The position numbers were made by a program, and so were the translations under genes. The notes beneath the pieces were generated by a model. That model worked only from the letters and a program-made list of their open reading frames with translations. It did not search any database and was not told where the DNA came from. A stretch of 64,000 bases of DNA, taken from Streptomyces sp. CA-210063. GTDB lineage: Bacteria; Actinomycetota; Actinomycetes; Streptomycetales; Streptomycetaceae. The DNA is taken from NCBI RefSeq assembly GCF_024612015.1, contig NZ_CP102512.1, positions 8,928,001 to 8,992,000 on the forward strand. Reading direction: 5' to 3'. Below are positions 15,564 through 23,597 of the stretch, piece by piece. Position 1 is the first letter of the stretch; every line of letters starts with the position of its first letter.

Positions 15564-16034
15564 CTATGGCACCGTCGGTCCGGTCACCGACCAGCCCGGG
15601 GTCTGGGGGTGTGCCATGAGGTCCTCGTGGCGTACCTCGCCGCCGCAGGCCGTGCAGGTGACCGTCGGGACCAGTTCGTTGCCGCAGATGTGCTCGATCA
15701 CCATGGGGCGGTCGTCGTCTTTCCGGAGATGGCGGTCGCCCCACGCCATGAGCGTCATCAGGACCGGCTCCAGTTCGAGACCCGCCTGCGTCGGGCGGTA
15801 CTCGAAGCGCTGCGGGCGCTCGCTGTAGACCTGCTTGTCCAGGATGCCCGCGTCCACCAGGCGCCTGAGGCGGGTGGCCAGCACGTCGCGCGGGGCCCCG
15901 ATGTTGCGGACCAGCTGGTCGAAGCGGCCGTTGCCGAGGCAGACCTCGCGCAGGACCAGCAGGGAGTACTTCTCGCCGACGACCGCCAGGGTGTCGGCGA
16001 TGGAGCAGGGGCGCGGATCTCCTGAGGGCGGCAT
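15564..16034 (-). CDS. HxlR-family transcriptional regulator
   Basis: 156 residues. The winged helix-turn-helix starts with the family hallmark PCSIADTLAVVGEKYSLLVLRE (here about residues 9-30) and continues through RFDQLVRNIGAPRDVLATRLRRLVDAGIL. The C-terminal part has a CTACGGEVRHED segment whose two Cys (TCTAC) plus His residues could bind metal or sense thiols. Divergent from the thiolase gene with 103 bp between starts. A perfect inverted repeat in that gap is the likely operator for both genes. Confidence 0.92.
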   Translation of the reverse strand: MPPSGDPRPCSIADTLAVVGEKYSLLVLREVCLGNGRFDQLVRNIGAPRDVLATRLRRLVDAGILDKQVYSERPQRFEYRPTQAGLELEPVLMTLMAWGDRHLRKDDDRPMVIEHICGNELVPTVTCTACGGEVRHEDLMAHPQTPGWSVTGPTVP

Positions 16035-16065
16035 GTGCCCAGTCTAGGCGAGGGTTTGTTTTTCC

Positions 16066-16088
16066 AACTCACCGAGTTATGGTGAGTT
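16066..16088. promoter_or_regulatory. Inverted repeat between HxlR and thiolase genes
   Basis: AACTCACC (16066-16073) and GGTGAGTT (16081-16088) form a perfect 8-bp inverted repeat with a 7-base spacer. A partial third half-site ACTCACTGG occurs at about 16099. The region is unusually AT-rich for the window. It is placed to control both divergent genes and is the best candidate HxlR-family operator. Confidence 0.6.
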
Positions 16089-16137
16089 TGGATTTCCTAC
16101 TCACTGGTATTCGCCTGGTAGTCGTGGAGGCCCGCCC

Positions 16138-17307
16138 ATGCGTGACGCAGTCGTCGTCGAAGCCGTACGCACCCCGATAGGCAAGGGCAAGCCGAACGGC
16201 GCCCTCGCCCACGTCCACCCCGTGGAGCTCCTCGCCCACACCCTGCGCACCCTCGTCGACCGCGCGGGCATCGACCCGGCCCTCGTCGACGACGTCATCG
16301 GCGGCACCGTCGACCAGGTCGGCGAGCAGGCCATGAACACCACCCGCTACGCCGTCCTCTCGGCGGGCTTCCCGGAGACGGTGCCCGCGACCACGGTCGA
16401 CCGGCAGTGCGGCTCCTCCCAGCAGGCCGTGCACTTCGCGGCCCAGGGCGTGATGTCGGGGGCGTACGACATGGTCGTCGCCTGCGGGGTCGAGTCGATG
16501 AGCCGGGTGCCGATGTGGTCCAACGTGCCGCCCGGCACGGACCCCTTCGGACCTGGTGTCGCCGCGCGCTTCCCCGAGGGGCTCGTCCCGCAGGGCATCA
16601 GCGCCGAGCTGATCGCCGCGAAGTGGTCGATCGGCCGTGAGCTGATGGACGCCTTCGCGGTGTCCTCCCACCACAAGGCCGCGGCGGCCTGGGAGGGCGG
16701 CCTCTTCGACGCGGAGGTCGCGCCGCTGGACGGCCTGTCGCGGGACGAGTGCGTACGGCCCGGCAGCACGCCCGAGATCCTCGCCGGGCTCAGGCCCGCG
16801 TACCACGACCCGGGCTTCGCCGAGCGCTTCCCGCAGATCGAGTGGAACGTCACCGCGGGCAACGCGAGCCCGGTCAACGACGGCGCCTCGGCCGTTCTCA
16901 TCACGTCCAGCGAGACGGCGGCCCGGCTCGGTCTGCGTCCGCTCGCCCGGCTGCACAGCTTCGCCGTGACCGGCTCGGATCCGCTGTTGATGCTCACGGG
17001 TGTCATACCGGCCACCGAGAAGGTCCTGCGCCGGGCGGGCCTTGCCCTTGACGACATCGACCTCTTCGAGGTCAACGAGGCGTTCGCCTGCGTTGTCCTC
17101 GCGTGGCAGCAGGAGACGGGTGTCGACCTGGCGAAGGTCAACGTCCATGGGGGTGCCATCGCGCTCGGGCACCCGCTCGGTGCGAGTGGTGCGCGGCTGA
17201 CCACCACGCTCGTGCACGCCCTGCGGGAGCGCGGCGCTCGCTATGGGTTGCAGACGATGTGTGAGGCGGGTGGGCTGGCGAACGCGATGGTGCTCGAAGC
17301 GATGTGA
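16138..17307 (+). CDS. Acetyl-CoA acetyltransferase (thiolase)
   Basis: 389 residues with GGAGG at 16126-16130, 7 bases upstream of ATG. Acyl-accepting Cys91 is in DRQCGSS; NEAFA precedes the catalytic His345 in GGAIALGHPLGASGAR; the second catalytic Cys375 is in QTMCEAGG (the usual CxGGG is slightly changed). Thiolases either condense acetyl-CoA or cleave 3-ketoacyl-CoA in fatty-acid degradation; the sequence alone does not separate the two. The divergent HxlR gene suggests local control. Confidence 0.94.
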   Translation: MRDAVVVEAVRTPIGKGKPNGALAHVHPVELLAHTLRTLVDRAGIDPALVDDVIGGTVDQVGEQAMNTTRYAVLSAGFPETVPATTVDRQCGSSQQAVHFAAQGVMSGAYDMVVACGVESMSRVPMWSNVPPGTDPFGPGVAARFPEGLVPQGISAELIAAKWSIGRELMDAFAVSSHHKAAAAWEGGLFDAEVAPLDGLSRDECVRPGSTPEILAGLRPAYHDPGFAERFPQIEWNVTAGNASPVNDGASAVLITSSETAARLGLRPLARLHSFAVTGSDPLLMLTGVIPATEKVLRRAGLALDDIDLFEVNEAFACVVLAWQQETGVDLAKVNVHGGAIALGHPLGASGARLTTTLVHALRERGARYGLQTMCEAGGLANAMVLEAM

Positions 17308-17327
17308 GGGGCCGAGGGGGGTTCGTC

Positions 17328-17380
17328 GTCGGCTGCGGGTGAGTGGGGGCTGGTCGCGCAGTTCCCCGCGCCCCTGGGAG
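17328..17380. repeat. Dispersed GC intergenic element, copy C
   Basis: GGCTGCGGGT, GGCTGGTCGCGCAGTTCCCC and a GCGCCCCTGGGAGGG end, between the convergent thiolase and TVP38 genes. The hairpin is weaker than in copies A, F and H. Confidence 0.8.
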
Positions 17381-17440
17381 GGATGGCCCTTCGGGCCGAT
17401 CCCTCCCCCCTCCCTCCCCTCCGCTTCCCTCCCGTCCGCG

Positions 17441-18259
17441 TCAGCGGGCTCGCAAATGGTGGCGCTTGCGCCAAGCCACCGCCGCGCCGACCAAGGCCGG
17501 GATCGCGATGCAGGCCATCGCGATCAGGAAAGCCGGGGAGGTCGGAGTGGAGGCGCGGGCGCCGGCCACCGCGTATGCGGCGGTGTTCGGGATCGAGCCG
17601 AGTGCGGTGGCGAGGAGGAAGGGGAGCCAGCCCATGCGGGAGACGGACGCGCAGTAGTTCGCCGCCCAGAACGGCACTCCGGGGAACAGCCGGGCCGCCA
17701 GCATCGAGCGGAAGCCGTGGCGGCTGAGCTGCCCGTCCGCCGACTTCAGCCAGCGGTGGCGGAGGAGGGGGCGCAGGGCGTCCTGCCCGAGTATCCGGCC
17801 CAGGCCGAAGGCGATCCCGGCGCCGAGGACCGTGCCCGCGAGCGCCGAGGCCAGGCCCAGCTGGGAACCGAAGAGGGCGCCCGCCGCGAGGTTGAGGATC
17901 GGCCGGGGCACGAAGGCGACCGTGCACAGCCCGTACGCCACCGCGAACGCCACGGCCGCCGCGGCGCCGCCCAGTTGGGGCGGCCAGCCGTCCGCCAGCA
18001 GCCGCTGCGGCTCGAACAGCAGCACCGTCACCACGGCGCCCACGAGCAGCGCCACGAGCAGCGAGAACCGCGCCCACGGCGAGAGCAGCACTCTGCCCCA
18101 GCGAGCGGCCCGCCCCAGCGGCACGGCTGGAACGATGGGGGCACCTCCCGCTCGAGCGCAGTCGAGAGTGGGGGAGGGTGTGGTGACGGCGAGCTCCGTG
18201 GTGGTGGCCCGGGGAAGGACCGTGGCGGTGCCCCCAGAGCGGGTGGTGGCATCGAGCAT
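17441..18259 (-). CDS. TVP38/TMEM64 (VTT-domain) membrane protein
   Basis: About 272 residues. It has a variable N-terminus, a first membrane segment FSLLVALLVGAVVTVLLFEP, and then the SNARE-associated/VTT core: FVPRPILNLAAGALFG, AGIAFGLGRILG, RLFPGVPFWAANYCA and GSIPNTAAYAV. Related DedA/VTT proteins act as lipid scramblases or undecaprenyl-phosphate flippases in other bacteria; this one's role is unknown. The start is uncertain because the frame is open to 18457; 18259 gives a compact protein. It is convergent with the thiolase gene. Confidence 0.87.
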   Translation of the reverse strand: MLDATTRSGGTATVLPRATTTELAVTTPSPTLDCARAGGAPIVPAVPLGRAARWGRVLLSPWARFSLLVALLVGAVVTVLLFEPQRLLADGWPPQLGGAAAAVAFAVAYGLCTVAFVPRPILNLAAGALFGSQLGLASALAGTVLGAGIAFGLGRILGQDALRPLLRHRWLKSADGQLSRHGFRSMLAARLFPGVPFWAANYCASVSRMGWLPFLLATALGSIPNTAAYAVAGARASTPTSPAFLIAMACIAIPALVGAAVAWRKRHHLRAR

Positions 18260-18541
18260 TCGACGACGGTAACCGACCGATGTATGTGTATGCCGTACGG
18301 AACGTCTCACGGGGGTCACAACAAGCGGAACAACGGGCTGGTGAAGCACGGCGTGCCGGTGGCTCCGAGGCAGCACCGCGCACGGTGCTGCCTGCGCCTT
18401 CCGGAACACGGACACGGCCGCCGCACCGTTCATCCCGTGCACCGTCCTGTGAAGCATCTCTCTTCGGCCTCACCTCTGATCGGCCTCACCTCTGAACTCG
18501 CCCGTACCGAAAACCATTCGACGCGGGCCGAGACGTCGACG

Positions 18542-18658
18542 ATGATCGACCCCATGTTCCGGCACGCCTTCCTTCTCGCCGCATCCGCGACAGTCGCGGA
18601 TGCCCCGAAGGCTGCCCTTCTGATCGTCGTGGCCGCCGCAGACGGCGCCCGAAGCTGA
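18542..18658 (+). CDS. Possible 38-residue leader peptide ORF upstream of tuf3
   Basis: ATG 18542 to TGA 18656-18658 encodes a short peptide, hydrophobic in the middle (LLAASATVADAPKAALLIVV). No clear ribosome site precedes it; CGACGTCGACG is adjacent. A perfect 10-bp hairpin (18581-18603) lies within the ORF, a layout seen in translation-attenuation leaders. It may equally be chance. Confidence 0.2.
   Translation: MIDPMFRHAFLLAASATVADAPKAALLIVVAAADGARS
18581..18603. repeat. 10-bp-stem hairpin in the tuf3 leader region
   Basis: GCATCCGCGA, loop CAG, TCGCGGATGC: a perfect stem. It lies 186 bp upstream of the tuf3 start. It may be an attenuator, an operator or a terminator for readthrough from upstream. 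Confidence 0.6.
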
Positions 18659-18788
18659 CCCTTCCCGGACATTCCGGCGGACCCCGTAGGGGGAGGGTCG
18701 GCAAGACCTCGGGGTCCCCGTCCCGGCCGCGCCCGTAGTCGCGCCGGGGCCTCACTCAGTACCGCTGAAGAGACTTCGAGGTACCGCC

Positions 18789-19958
18789 ATGTCCAAGACG
18801 GCTTACGTCCGCACGAAACCGCATCTCAACATCGGCACCATGGGCCATGTCGACCACGGCAAGACCACCCTGACCGCCGCCATCACCAAGGTCCTCGCCG
18901 AGCGCGGGGCGGGCACCTTCGTGCCGTTCGACCGCATCGACCGTGCGCCGGAGGAGGCCGCGCGCGGCATCACCATCAACATCGCGCACGTCGAGTACGA
19001 GACCGACACCCGGCACTACGCGCACGTCGACATGCCCGGCCACGCCGACTACGTCAAGAACATGGTCACCGGGGCCGCGCAGCTCGACGGGGCGATCCTC
19101 GTCGTCTCCGCGCTCGACGGGATCATGCCGCAGACCGCCGAGCACGTACTGCTCGCCCGGCAGGTGGGCGTCAATCACGTGGTCGTCGCGCTGAACAAGG
19201 CCGACGCGGGCGACGAGGAGCTGATCGACCTTGTCGAGCTGGAGGTCCGTGAGCTGCTCACCGCGCACGGCTACGGCGGCGACTCCGTACCCGTCGTACG
19301 GGTCTCCGGCCTCAAGGCGCTCGAAGGGGACCCGCGGTGGACGGCGTCGATCGACGCGCTGCTGGACGCGGTGGACACGTACGTCCCGATGCCCGAGCGG
19401 TATCTGGACGCGCCGTTCCTGCTCTCCGTGGAGAACGTCCTCACGATCACCGGTCGGGGGACCGTCGTCACGGGGGCCGTCGAGCGGGGCACGATCCACG
19501 TGGGTGACCGCGTCGAAGTGCTCGGCGCCGAGGTGGAGACCGTGGTCACCGGTCTGGAGACCTTCGGCAAGCCGATGAGCGAGGCGCAGGCCGGGGACAA
19601 CGTGGCGCTGCTGCTGCGCGGGGTGCCGAGGGACTCCGTCCGGCGCGGGCACGTCGTCGCGGCGCCCGGCAGTGTCGTGCCGAGGCGGCGCTTCACCGCG
19701 CAGGTGTATGTGCTGTCGGCGCGCGAGGGCGGGCGTACGACTCCGGTGTCCACCGGGTACCGGCCGCAGTTCTACATCCGTACGGCGGATGTGGTCGGGG
19801 ACGTCGACCTCGGGGAGCTCGCCGTCGCGCGGCCCGGGGACCGGGTCACGATGAGTGTGGAGCTGGGCCGGGAGGTTCCGTTGGAGCCGGGGCTCGGGTT
19901 CGCGATTCGTGAGGGCGGTCGGACCGTGGGGGCGGGGACCGTGACGGCCGTTCAGTAG
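18789..19958 (+). CDS. tuf3: Elongation factor Tu, divergent tuf3 type
   Basis: 389 residues. GTPase motifs are intact: G1 GHVDHGKT at 19-26, switch [16 protein letters not shown]3 [12 protein letters not shown]4 NKAD, followed by EF-Tu domains 2 and 3 ([39 protein letters not shown]). It is stand-alone, not in the str operon with fusA, and diverges in the switch I-preceding loop ([12 protein letters not shown]), as expected of the third EF-Tu known from S. coelicolor and S. ramocissimus. In S. coelicolor tuf3 is reported inessential and under positive stringent control. Start is set by CGAGG 7 bases upstream. Confidence 0.93.
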   Translation: MSKTAYVRTKPHLNIGTMGHVDHGKTTLTAAITKVLAERGAGTFVPFDRIDRAPEEAARGITINIAHVEYETDTRHYAHVDMPGHADYVKNMVTGAAQLDGAILVVSALDGIMPQTAEHVLLARQVGVNHVVVALNKADAGDEELIDLVELEVRELLTAHGYGGDSVPVVRVSGLKALEGDPRWTASIDALLDAVDTYVPMPERYLDAPFLLSVENVLTITGRGTVVTGAVERGTIHVGDRVEVLGAEVETVVTGLETFGKPMSEAQAGDNVALLLRGVPRDSVRRGHVVAAPGSVVPRRRFTAQVYVLSAREGGRTTPVSTGYRPQFYIRTADVVGDVDLGELAVARPGDRVTMSVELGREVPLEPGLGFAIREGGRTVGAGTVTAVQ

Positions 19959-19980
19959 GTGGGTTGCGGTGTGTGGGGGA

Positions 19981-20033
19981 CTGCGGGCAGGTTGTGGCTG
20001 GTCGCGCAGTTCCCCGCGCTCCTTTCGGGGCGC
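19981..20033. repeat. Dispersed GC intergenic element, copy D
   Basis: CTGCGGGCAG, GTTGTGGCTGGTCGCGCAGT and TCCCCGCGCTCC, ending in TTTCGGGGCGC. It lies between tuf3 and the next co-oriented gene, whose start is 45 bases on. Confidence 0.85.
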
Positions 20034-20077
20034 TGTGGTGGCCCTCTGACCAGGGGCCCGCCCGGCACAATGGGGCC

Positions 20078-20923
20078 GTGAACGAAGCCATACCCGTCTC
20101 CCGTGCCATCGATCACGGCACCGCCAAGCTCATGCCCGACGTCGACCGGGACCGGGCCTGGCTGCTGACCGTCGACGGGGCGCCGCAGTCGTACGTCGAT
20201 CTGGACGCGCCCACACATCTGGAGTTCGAGTACGCGCGGCGGCTCGGGCATGTGCTGGACACCGTGGCGGAGGCGGGGCGGGCGCTCGATGTGCTGCATC
20301 TCGGCGGGGGCGCGCTCACTCTGCCCCGGTACGTGGCCGCCACGCGGCCGGGGTCCCGGCAGGACGTCGTCGAGTACGACCGGGGGCTGCTGGAGCTGGT
20401 CGTCGAGCATCTGCCACCGCCCGGTGACGCGGGGATCGCGCTGCACGGGGCGGACGCCCGGGAATGGCTCGAAGCGGCCCCCTCGGACTCCGCCGACGTG
20501 GTCGTCGGGGATGTGTTCGGCGGCTCGCGGGTGCCGGCGCATCTGACCACCGTGACGTACGCGCGGGCCGTCGAGCGGGTGCTGCGCGCGGACGGGGTGT
20601 ATCTCGCGAACCTGGCCGATGCCGCGCCGTTCGCGTTCCTGCGGTCACAACTGGCCACGCTCGCCATGGTGTTCGAGGAGCTGGTGCTGATCGCCGAGCC
20701 GGGGGTGCTGCGCGGCCGACGGTTCGGGAACGCCGTGCTGGTCGCCGCCCATCAGCCGCTCGACGTTGCCGTCCTGGCCCGGCGGACCGCCGCCGACGCC
20801 TTCCCGGCGCGGGTCGGGCACGGCCCGGCGCTGCGCGACTTCATCGGCGGCGCCGTCCCCGTGCGCGACGAGGACGCCGTACCGTCACCCGAGCCGCCCG
20901 ACGGGGCCTTCGGCATCGGCTGA
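20078..20923 (+). CDS. Spermidine synthase-like methyltransferase-fold protein
   Basis: 281 residues from GTG. The Rossmann-like core contains DVLHLGGGALTLPRYVAATRP (nucleotide-binding loop) and DVVEYDRGLLELV, then ADVVVGDVFGGSRVPAHLTT, the arrangement of SpeE-type enzymes and actinobacterial SpeE-like proteins. The Asp-containing motif of true spermidine synthases at the putrescine site is not clear, so substrate and activity are open. The last 39 bp overlap the MFS gene on the other strand. Confidence 0.85.
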   Translation: MNEAIPVSRAIDHGTAKLMPDVDRDRAWLLTVDGAPQSYVDLDAPTHLEFEYARRLGHVLDTVAEAGRALDVLHLGGGALTLPRYVAATRPGSRQDVVEYDRGLLELVVEHLPPPGDAGIALHGADAREWLEAAPSDSADVVVGDVFGGSRVPAHLTTVTYARAVERVLRADGVYLANLADAAPFAFLRSQLATLAMVFEELVLIAEPGVLRGRRFGNAVLVAAHQPLDVAVLARRTAADAFPARVGHGPALRDFIGGAVPVRDEDAVPSPEPPDGAFGIG

Positions 20924-22186
20924 GCCGGGCTCGGCGTCGGGCTTGGCCAGGACCACCGGCGTGCTGTTCCGGGTCAGGTTCCGTACGTCCCGTACGCACA
21001 GGACCGCCGCCGTGGCCGCCACGCACAGCGCCGCGCAGCCCCACAGGGCCGCGGTACGCCCGAAGGCGCTCTCGGCCGGGCCCGCCAGCGCGGTGGCCAG
21101 TGGCACCATCGCCACCGAGCCGAACCAGTCGTACGCCGAGACGCGGGACAGTTTCTCCTCGGGGATCTCCTGGTGCAGCGCCGTCATCCAGGAGACACCG
21201 AACACCTCGATCGACAGGCCGCTGACGAACATCGCGAGGCACAGCACGGCGATCGGCACCGGCACGGCGAGCGCGGCGGACGGCAGGGCGAACGGGAAGA
21301 CGCAGAGGACGCCCACGAGGAGGAGGCGGCGCGGTTTCCAGCGGGTCATGAGCAGCGCGCCGACGGCGTTGCCGGCCCCGTACAGGCCGAGCGCCAGGCC
21401 CCAGGGGCCCGCGCCGCCCAGGTGGTCACGGGCGACCTGGGGGCCGTACACCGCGTCGGCGGCGACGATGACCGCGTTGACGAGGGAGAACTGCACCACG
21501 ATCGCCCACAGCCAGGTGCGGCCGGTGAACTCCCGCCAGCCGTCCCGGAGATCGGCGAGCATGCCGCCGCCCGGTTCGCGCTCCGGTATGTGGCTCACGT
21601 CGAGGAAGGTGCGCAGGGCGCCGGCGACCGCGAACGCGAGGGCGTCCACCGCGAGCACCCAGCCGGGGCCGATCACCGCGACCATGGCACCGCCGAGGGC
21701 CGCGCCGCTCATGGTCGCGCCCTGCGACGCGAAGCGGAACAGCGCGAAGGCGCGGCCCGCCTGCTCGGCGGTGACGGAGGAGAGCAGCATGCCCTCGGCC
21801 GCCGGGTTGAAGAACGCCTGCCCGGTGCCGCCGAGCGCGGACAGCAGCATCATCTGCCACAGCTGTGCGTCCCCCGTGAGCACGAGCACCGCGAAGGCGG
21901 CCTGGGAGAGGCAGTTGAGGGTGTTCGCCGCGACCATCACATGGTGCCGGGGCAGCCGGTCCGCGACCGCGCCGCCGATCAGCAGGAACAGCACCAGCGG
22001 CAGGGTCCGTGCCGCCGCGACCAGACCGACGTCCCCGCCGTCGCCGCCCGCCTCCAGGACCGCGAACGCGGCCGCGATCAGGGCGCCGTGGCTGCCCAGG
22101 TTGGTGACGACCGCGGCCGTCGTCAGCAGGGTGTAGTTGCGGCCGGCCCAGGCGGGGCGGCGGCGGAAGGCGGCGGGAGTCGTCAC
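20885..22186 (-). CDS. MFS transporter, EntS-like (MFS_3)
   Basis: About 433 residues from GTG 22186 (the frame is open further upstream, and the start is not certain). Twelve hydrophobic segments are expected: NYTLLTTAAVVTNLGSHGAL begins TM1 and PLVLFLLIGGAVADRLPRHH is the TM2-loop-TM3 signature with the conserved charged loop. The C-terminal half has SIEVFGVSWMTALHQEIP as in the enterobactin-exporter-like group. It exports siderophores or drugs in characterised relatives; the ligand is unknown here. A 10-bp inverted repeat lies upstream. Confidence 0.87.
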   Translation of the reverse strand: MTTPAAFRRRPAWAGRNYTLLTTAAVVTNLGSHGALIAAAFAVLEAGGDGGDVGLVAAARTLPLVLFLLIGGAVADRLPRHHVMVAANTLNCLSQAAFAVLVLTGDAQLWQMMLLSALGGTGQAFFNPAAEGMLLSSVTAEQAGRAFALFRFASQGATMSGAALGGAMVAVIGPGWVLAVDALAFAVAGALRTFLDVSHIPEREPGGGMLADLRDGWREFTGRTWLWAIVVQFSLVNAVIVAADAVYGPQVARDHLGGAGPWGLALGLYGAGNAVGALLMTRWKPRRLLLVGVLCVFPFALPSAALAVPVPIAVLCLAMFVSGLSIEVFGVSWMTALHQEIPEEKLSRVSAYDWFGSVAMVPLATALAGPAESAFGRTAALWGCAALCVAATAAVLCVRDVRNLTRNSTPVVLAKPDAEPGSADAEGPVGRLG

Positions 22187-22222
22187 CCGCCGACTATCGC
22201 CGCCCCGACCCCTCCTGCCAAA

Positions 22223-22267
22223 CCGTTTCCCCAGGGCATGGGGCCAGATCGGGCCAGGGGGAAACGG
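22223..22267. promoter_or_regulatory. Long inverted repeat upstream of the MFS gene
   Basis: CCGTTTCCCC (22223-22232) and GGGGAAACGG (22258-22267) are perfect 10-bp arms around a 25-base GC-rich centre. It is 37-81 bp upstream of the MFS start and may be a repressor site or a leader hairpin. Confidence 0.4.
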
Positions 22268-22414
22268 CTCCCGAACACGGGTGGTGGGGCCGACAGCCGC
22301 CGACCCCACACCGATCCGTCACCGCAGCGCCCCGCGGCGACCCGTCCCGACAATCCGAGCCGAGCCGTCCCGGCGCCCGATGCCGGCTCAGGCGCCCCGG
22401 CGCACGGTGTCGGC

Positions 22415-23473
22415 TCAGCCGCCCGTCGGGTCGCCGTACAGGCGTACCGTGCTGAGGATCTTCTGCACCGTCGCGTCCGGGACCTCTTCCTTCACGTCCT
22501 TGGCGCCGTGGAAGGTCCAGGAGACGAAGTCACCGGCCGAGTTCTTGAAGGCGAACGTGGTCGCCTTGCCGTCCGTGTCGCACTTGCCCTTCCCGGCGGC
22601 GCCGGTCGAGTACGTCGTCGCGACACTGCCCTCGACGCCCGACGTCGTCGTGTACGCCTCGGACTTGCCGACGGTCATCTTCTTCTTGGAGGCGTCCTTC
22701 TGGTCGGTGTAACCGCCGAAGACCCACCACGCCGAGTCGTTGCGGGCGATGTCCTCGGTGCCCTTGGCGCCCTGCTGGCCCTTGGTGCCCACGGCGGCGA
22801 GGGAGCTCGACTCCTCGTTGCCGTCCTTGTCGTCGTCGGACAGGCACCACTTCTCCTTGAGGATGGCGGGTGCCGACATGCCGATGAGGACCGACCCGTC
22901 GCCCTTCTCGTCGTCCTCGAAGCCGATGAAGGTGTCGGGCGACTGGACGTCCCACTCGGCGGGCACGTCGAAGGCCGTACCCCACTTGGGGTTGACGACG
23001 ACCTTCCAGCCGTCGATGGTCGGCTTCGCTCCGGCGTCCTCGCCGCGGGGGTTGTCCGCGGTGCTCTCGGACACGGTCGGCGACGGCGAGACCGAGGGTG
23101 CGGACTGGGTCTCCGACTTGCCCTTGTCCCCGTCACCACCGAGGACCAGGAAACCCGTCACACCGGCGGCCACGACGACGGCCGTGGCCGTGATGATCGC
23201 GATCAGTGTCGTCCGGTTGCCGCCGCCTCCGCCCGGCGGCACCGGCGGGCCCACGGGGGCCTGCCCGCCCCACTGCGGTTGCTGCCCGTACTGGGCCTGC
23301 TGACCCGTCGACTGATATCCGGGCTGCTGGTAGGGATTGGGTTGCTGGTACCCCGGCTGTTGGTATCCCGACTGTCCCGGCTGTCCCGACTGGTCGTACC
23401 CCGGCTGCTGGTACGGGTTCGGCTGCTGCGGTTGGTGCTCGCCCCCGGGCGGCTGCTGCTGTCCTGGCCACAT
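22415..23473 (-). CDS. PQ-rich single-pass membrane protein, paralogue 1
   Basis: 352 residues. N-terminal 80 residues are cytoplasmic and built from PYQQPGY/PGYQQP repeats. One membrane segment (89-111, TTLIAIITATAVVVAAGVTG) follows, and then a Ser/Thr/Pro stalk. The extracellular domain (about 150-350) begins DGWKVVVNPKWGTAFDVPAEWDV and ends VPDATVQKILSTVRLYGDP. Two Cys residues, in EKWCLSDDD and GKGKCDTDG, may pair. This is a streptomycete-specific architecture. Start is at MWPG (23473), shared with the paralogue next to it. Function unknown. Confidence 0.85.
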   Translation of the reverse strand: MWPGQQQPPGGEHQPQQPNPYQQPGYDQSGQPGQSGYQQPGYQQPNPYQQPGYQSTGQQAQYGQQPQWGGQAPVGPPVPPGGGGGNRTTLIAIITATAVVVAAGVTGFLVLGGDGDKGKSETQSAPSVSPSPTVSESTADNPRGEDAGAKPTIDGWKVVVNPKWGTAFDVPAEWDVQSPDTFIGFEDDEKGDGSVLIGMSAPAILKEKWCLSDDDKDGNEESSSLAAVGTKGQQGAKGTEDIARNDSAWWVFGGYTDQKDASKKKMTVGKSEAYTTTSGVEGSVATTYSTGAAGKGKCDTDGKATTFAFKNSAGDFVSWTFHGAKDVKEEVPDATVQKILSTVRLYGDPTGG

Positions 23474-23597
23474 GGCTCGTAACCATAAGGGCGCCGGGGG
23501 GCGGGCTGCCACGGGAGTCCACGAAGGGGCTTTGCACTTGGGACGAACGGCTCCAAAACACCCGCGACCGACGACCTTTGACGCGGTGTCCCGGGAC

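Larger units (their letters stand above)
18260..18788. other. 529-bp leader/promoter region upstream of tuf3
   Basis: No standard gene. It holds a possible 38-codon leader ORF (18542-18658) with a 10-bp stem hairpin inside it, and an 8-bp inverted repeat GGACCCCG/CGGGGTCC (18679-18686 and 18710-18717). CGAGG at 18777-18781 is the tuf3 ribosome site. Repressor or attenuator control of tuf3 is possible. Confidence 0.6.

Noticed and set aside
18430..18755. Minus-strand ORFs upstream of tuf3
   Set aside because: Arg/Pro-rich, without ribosome site or family likeness; probably non-coding leader.
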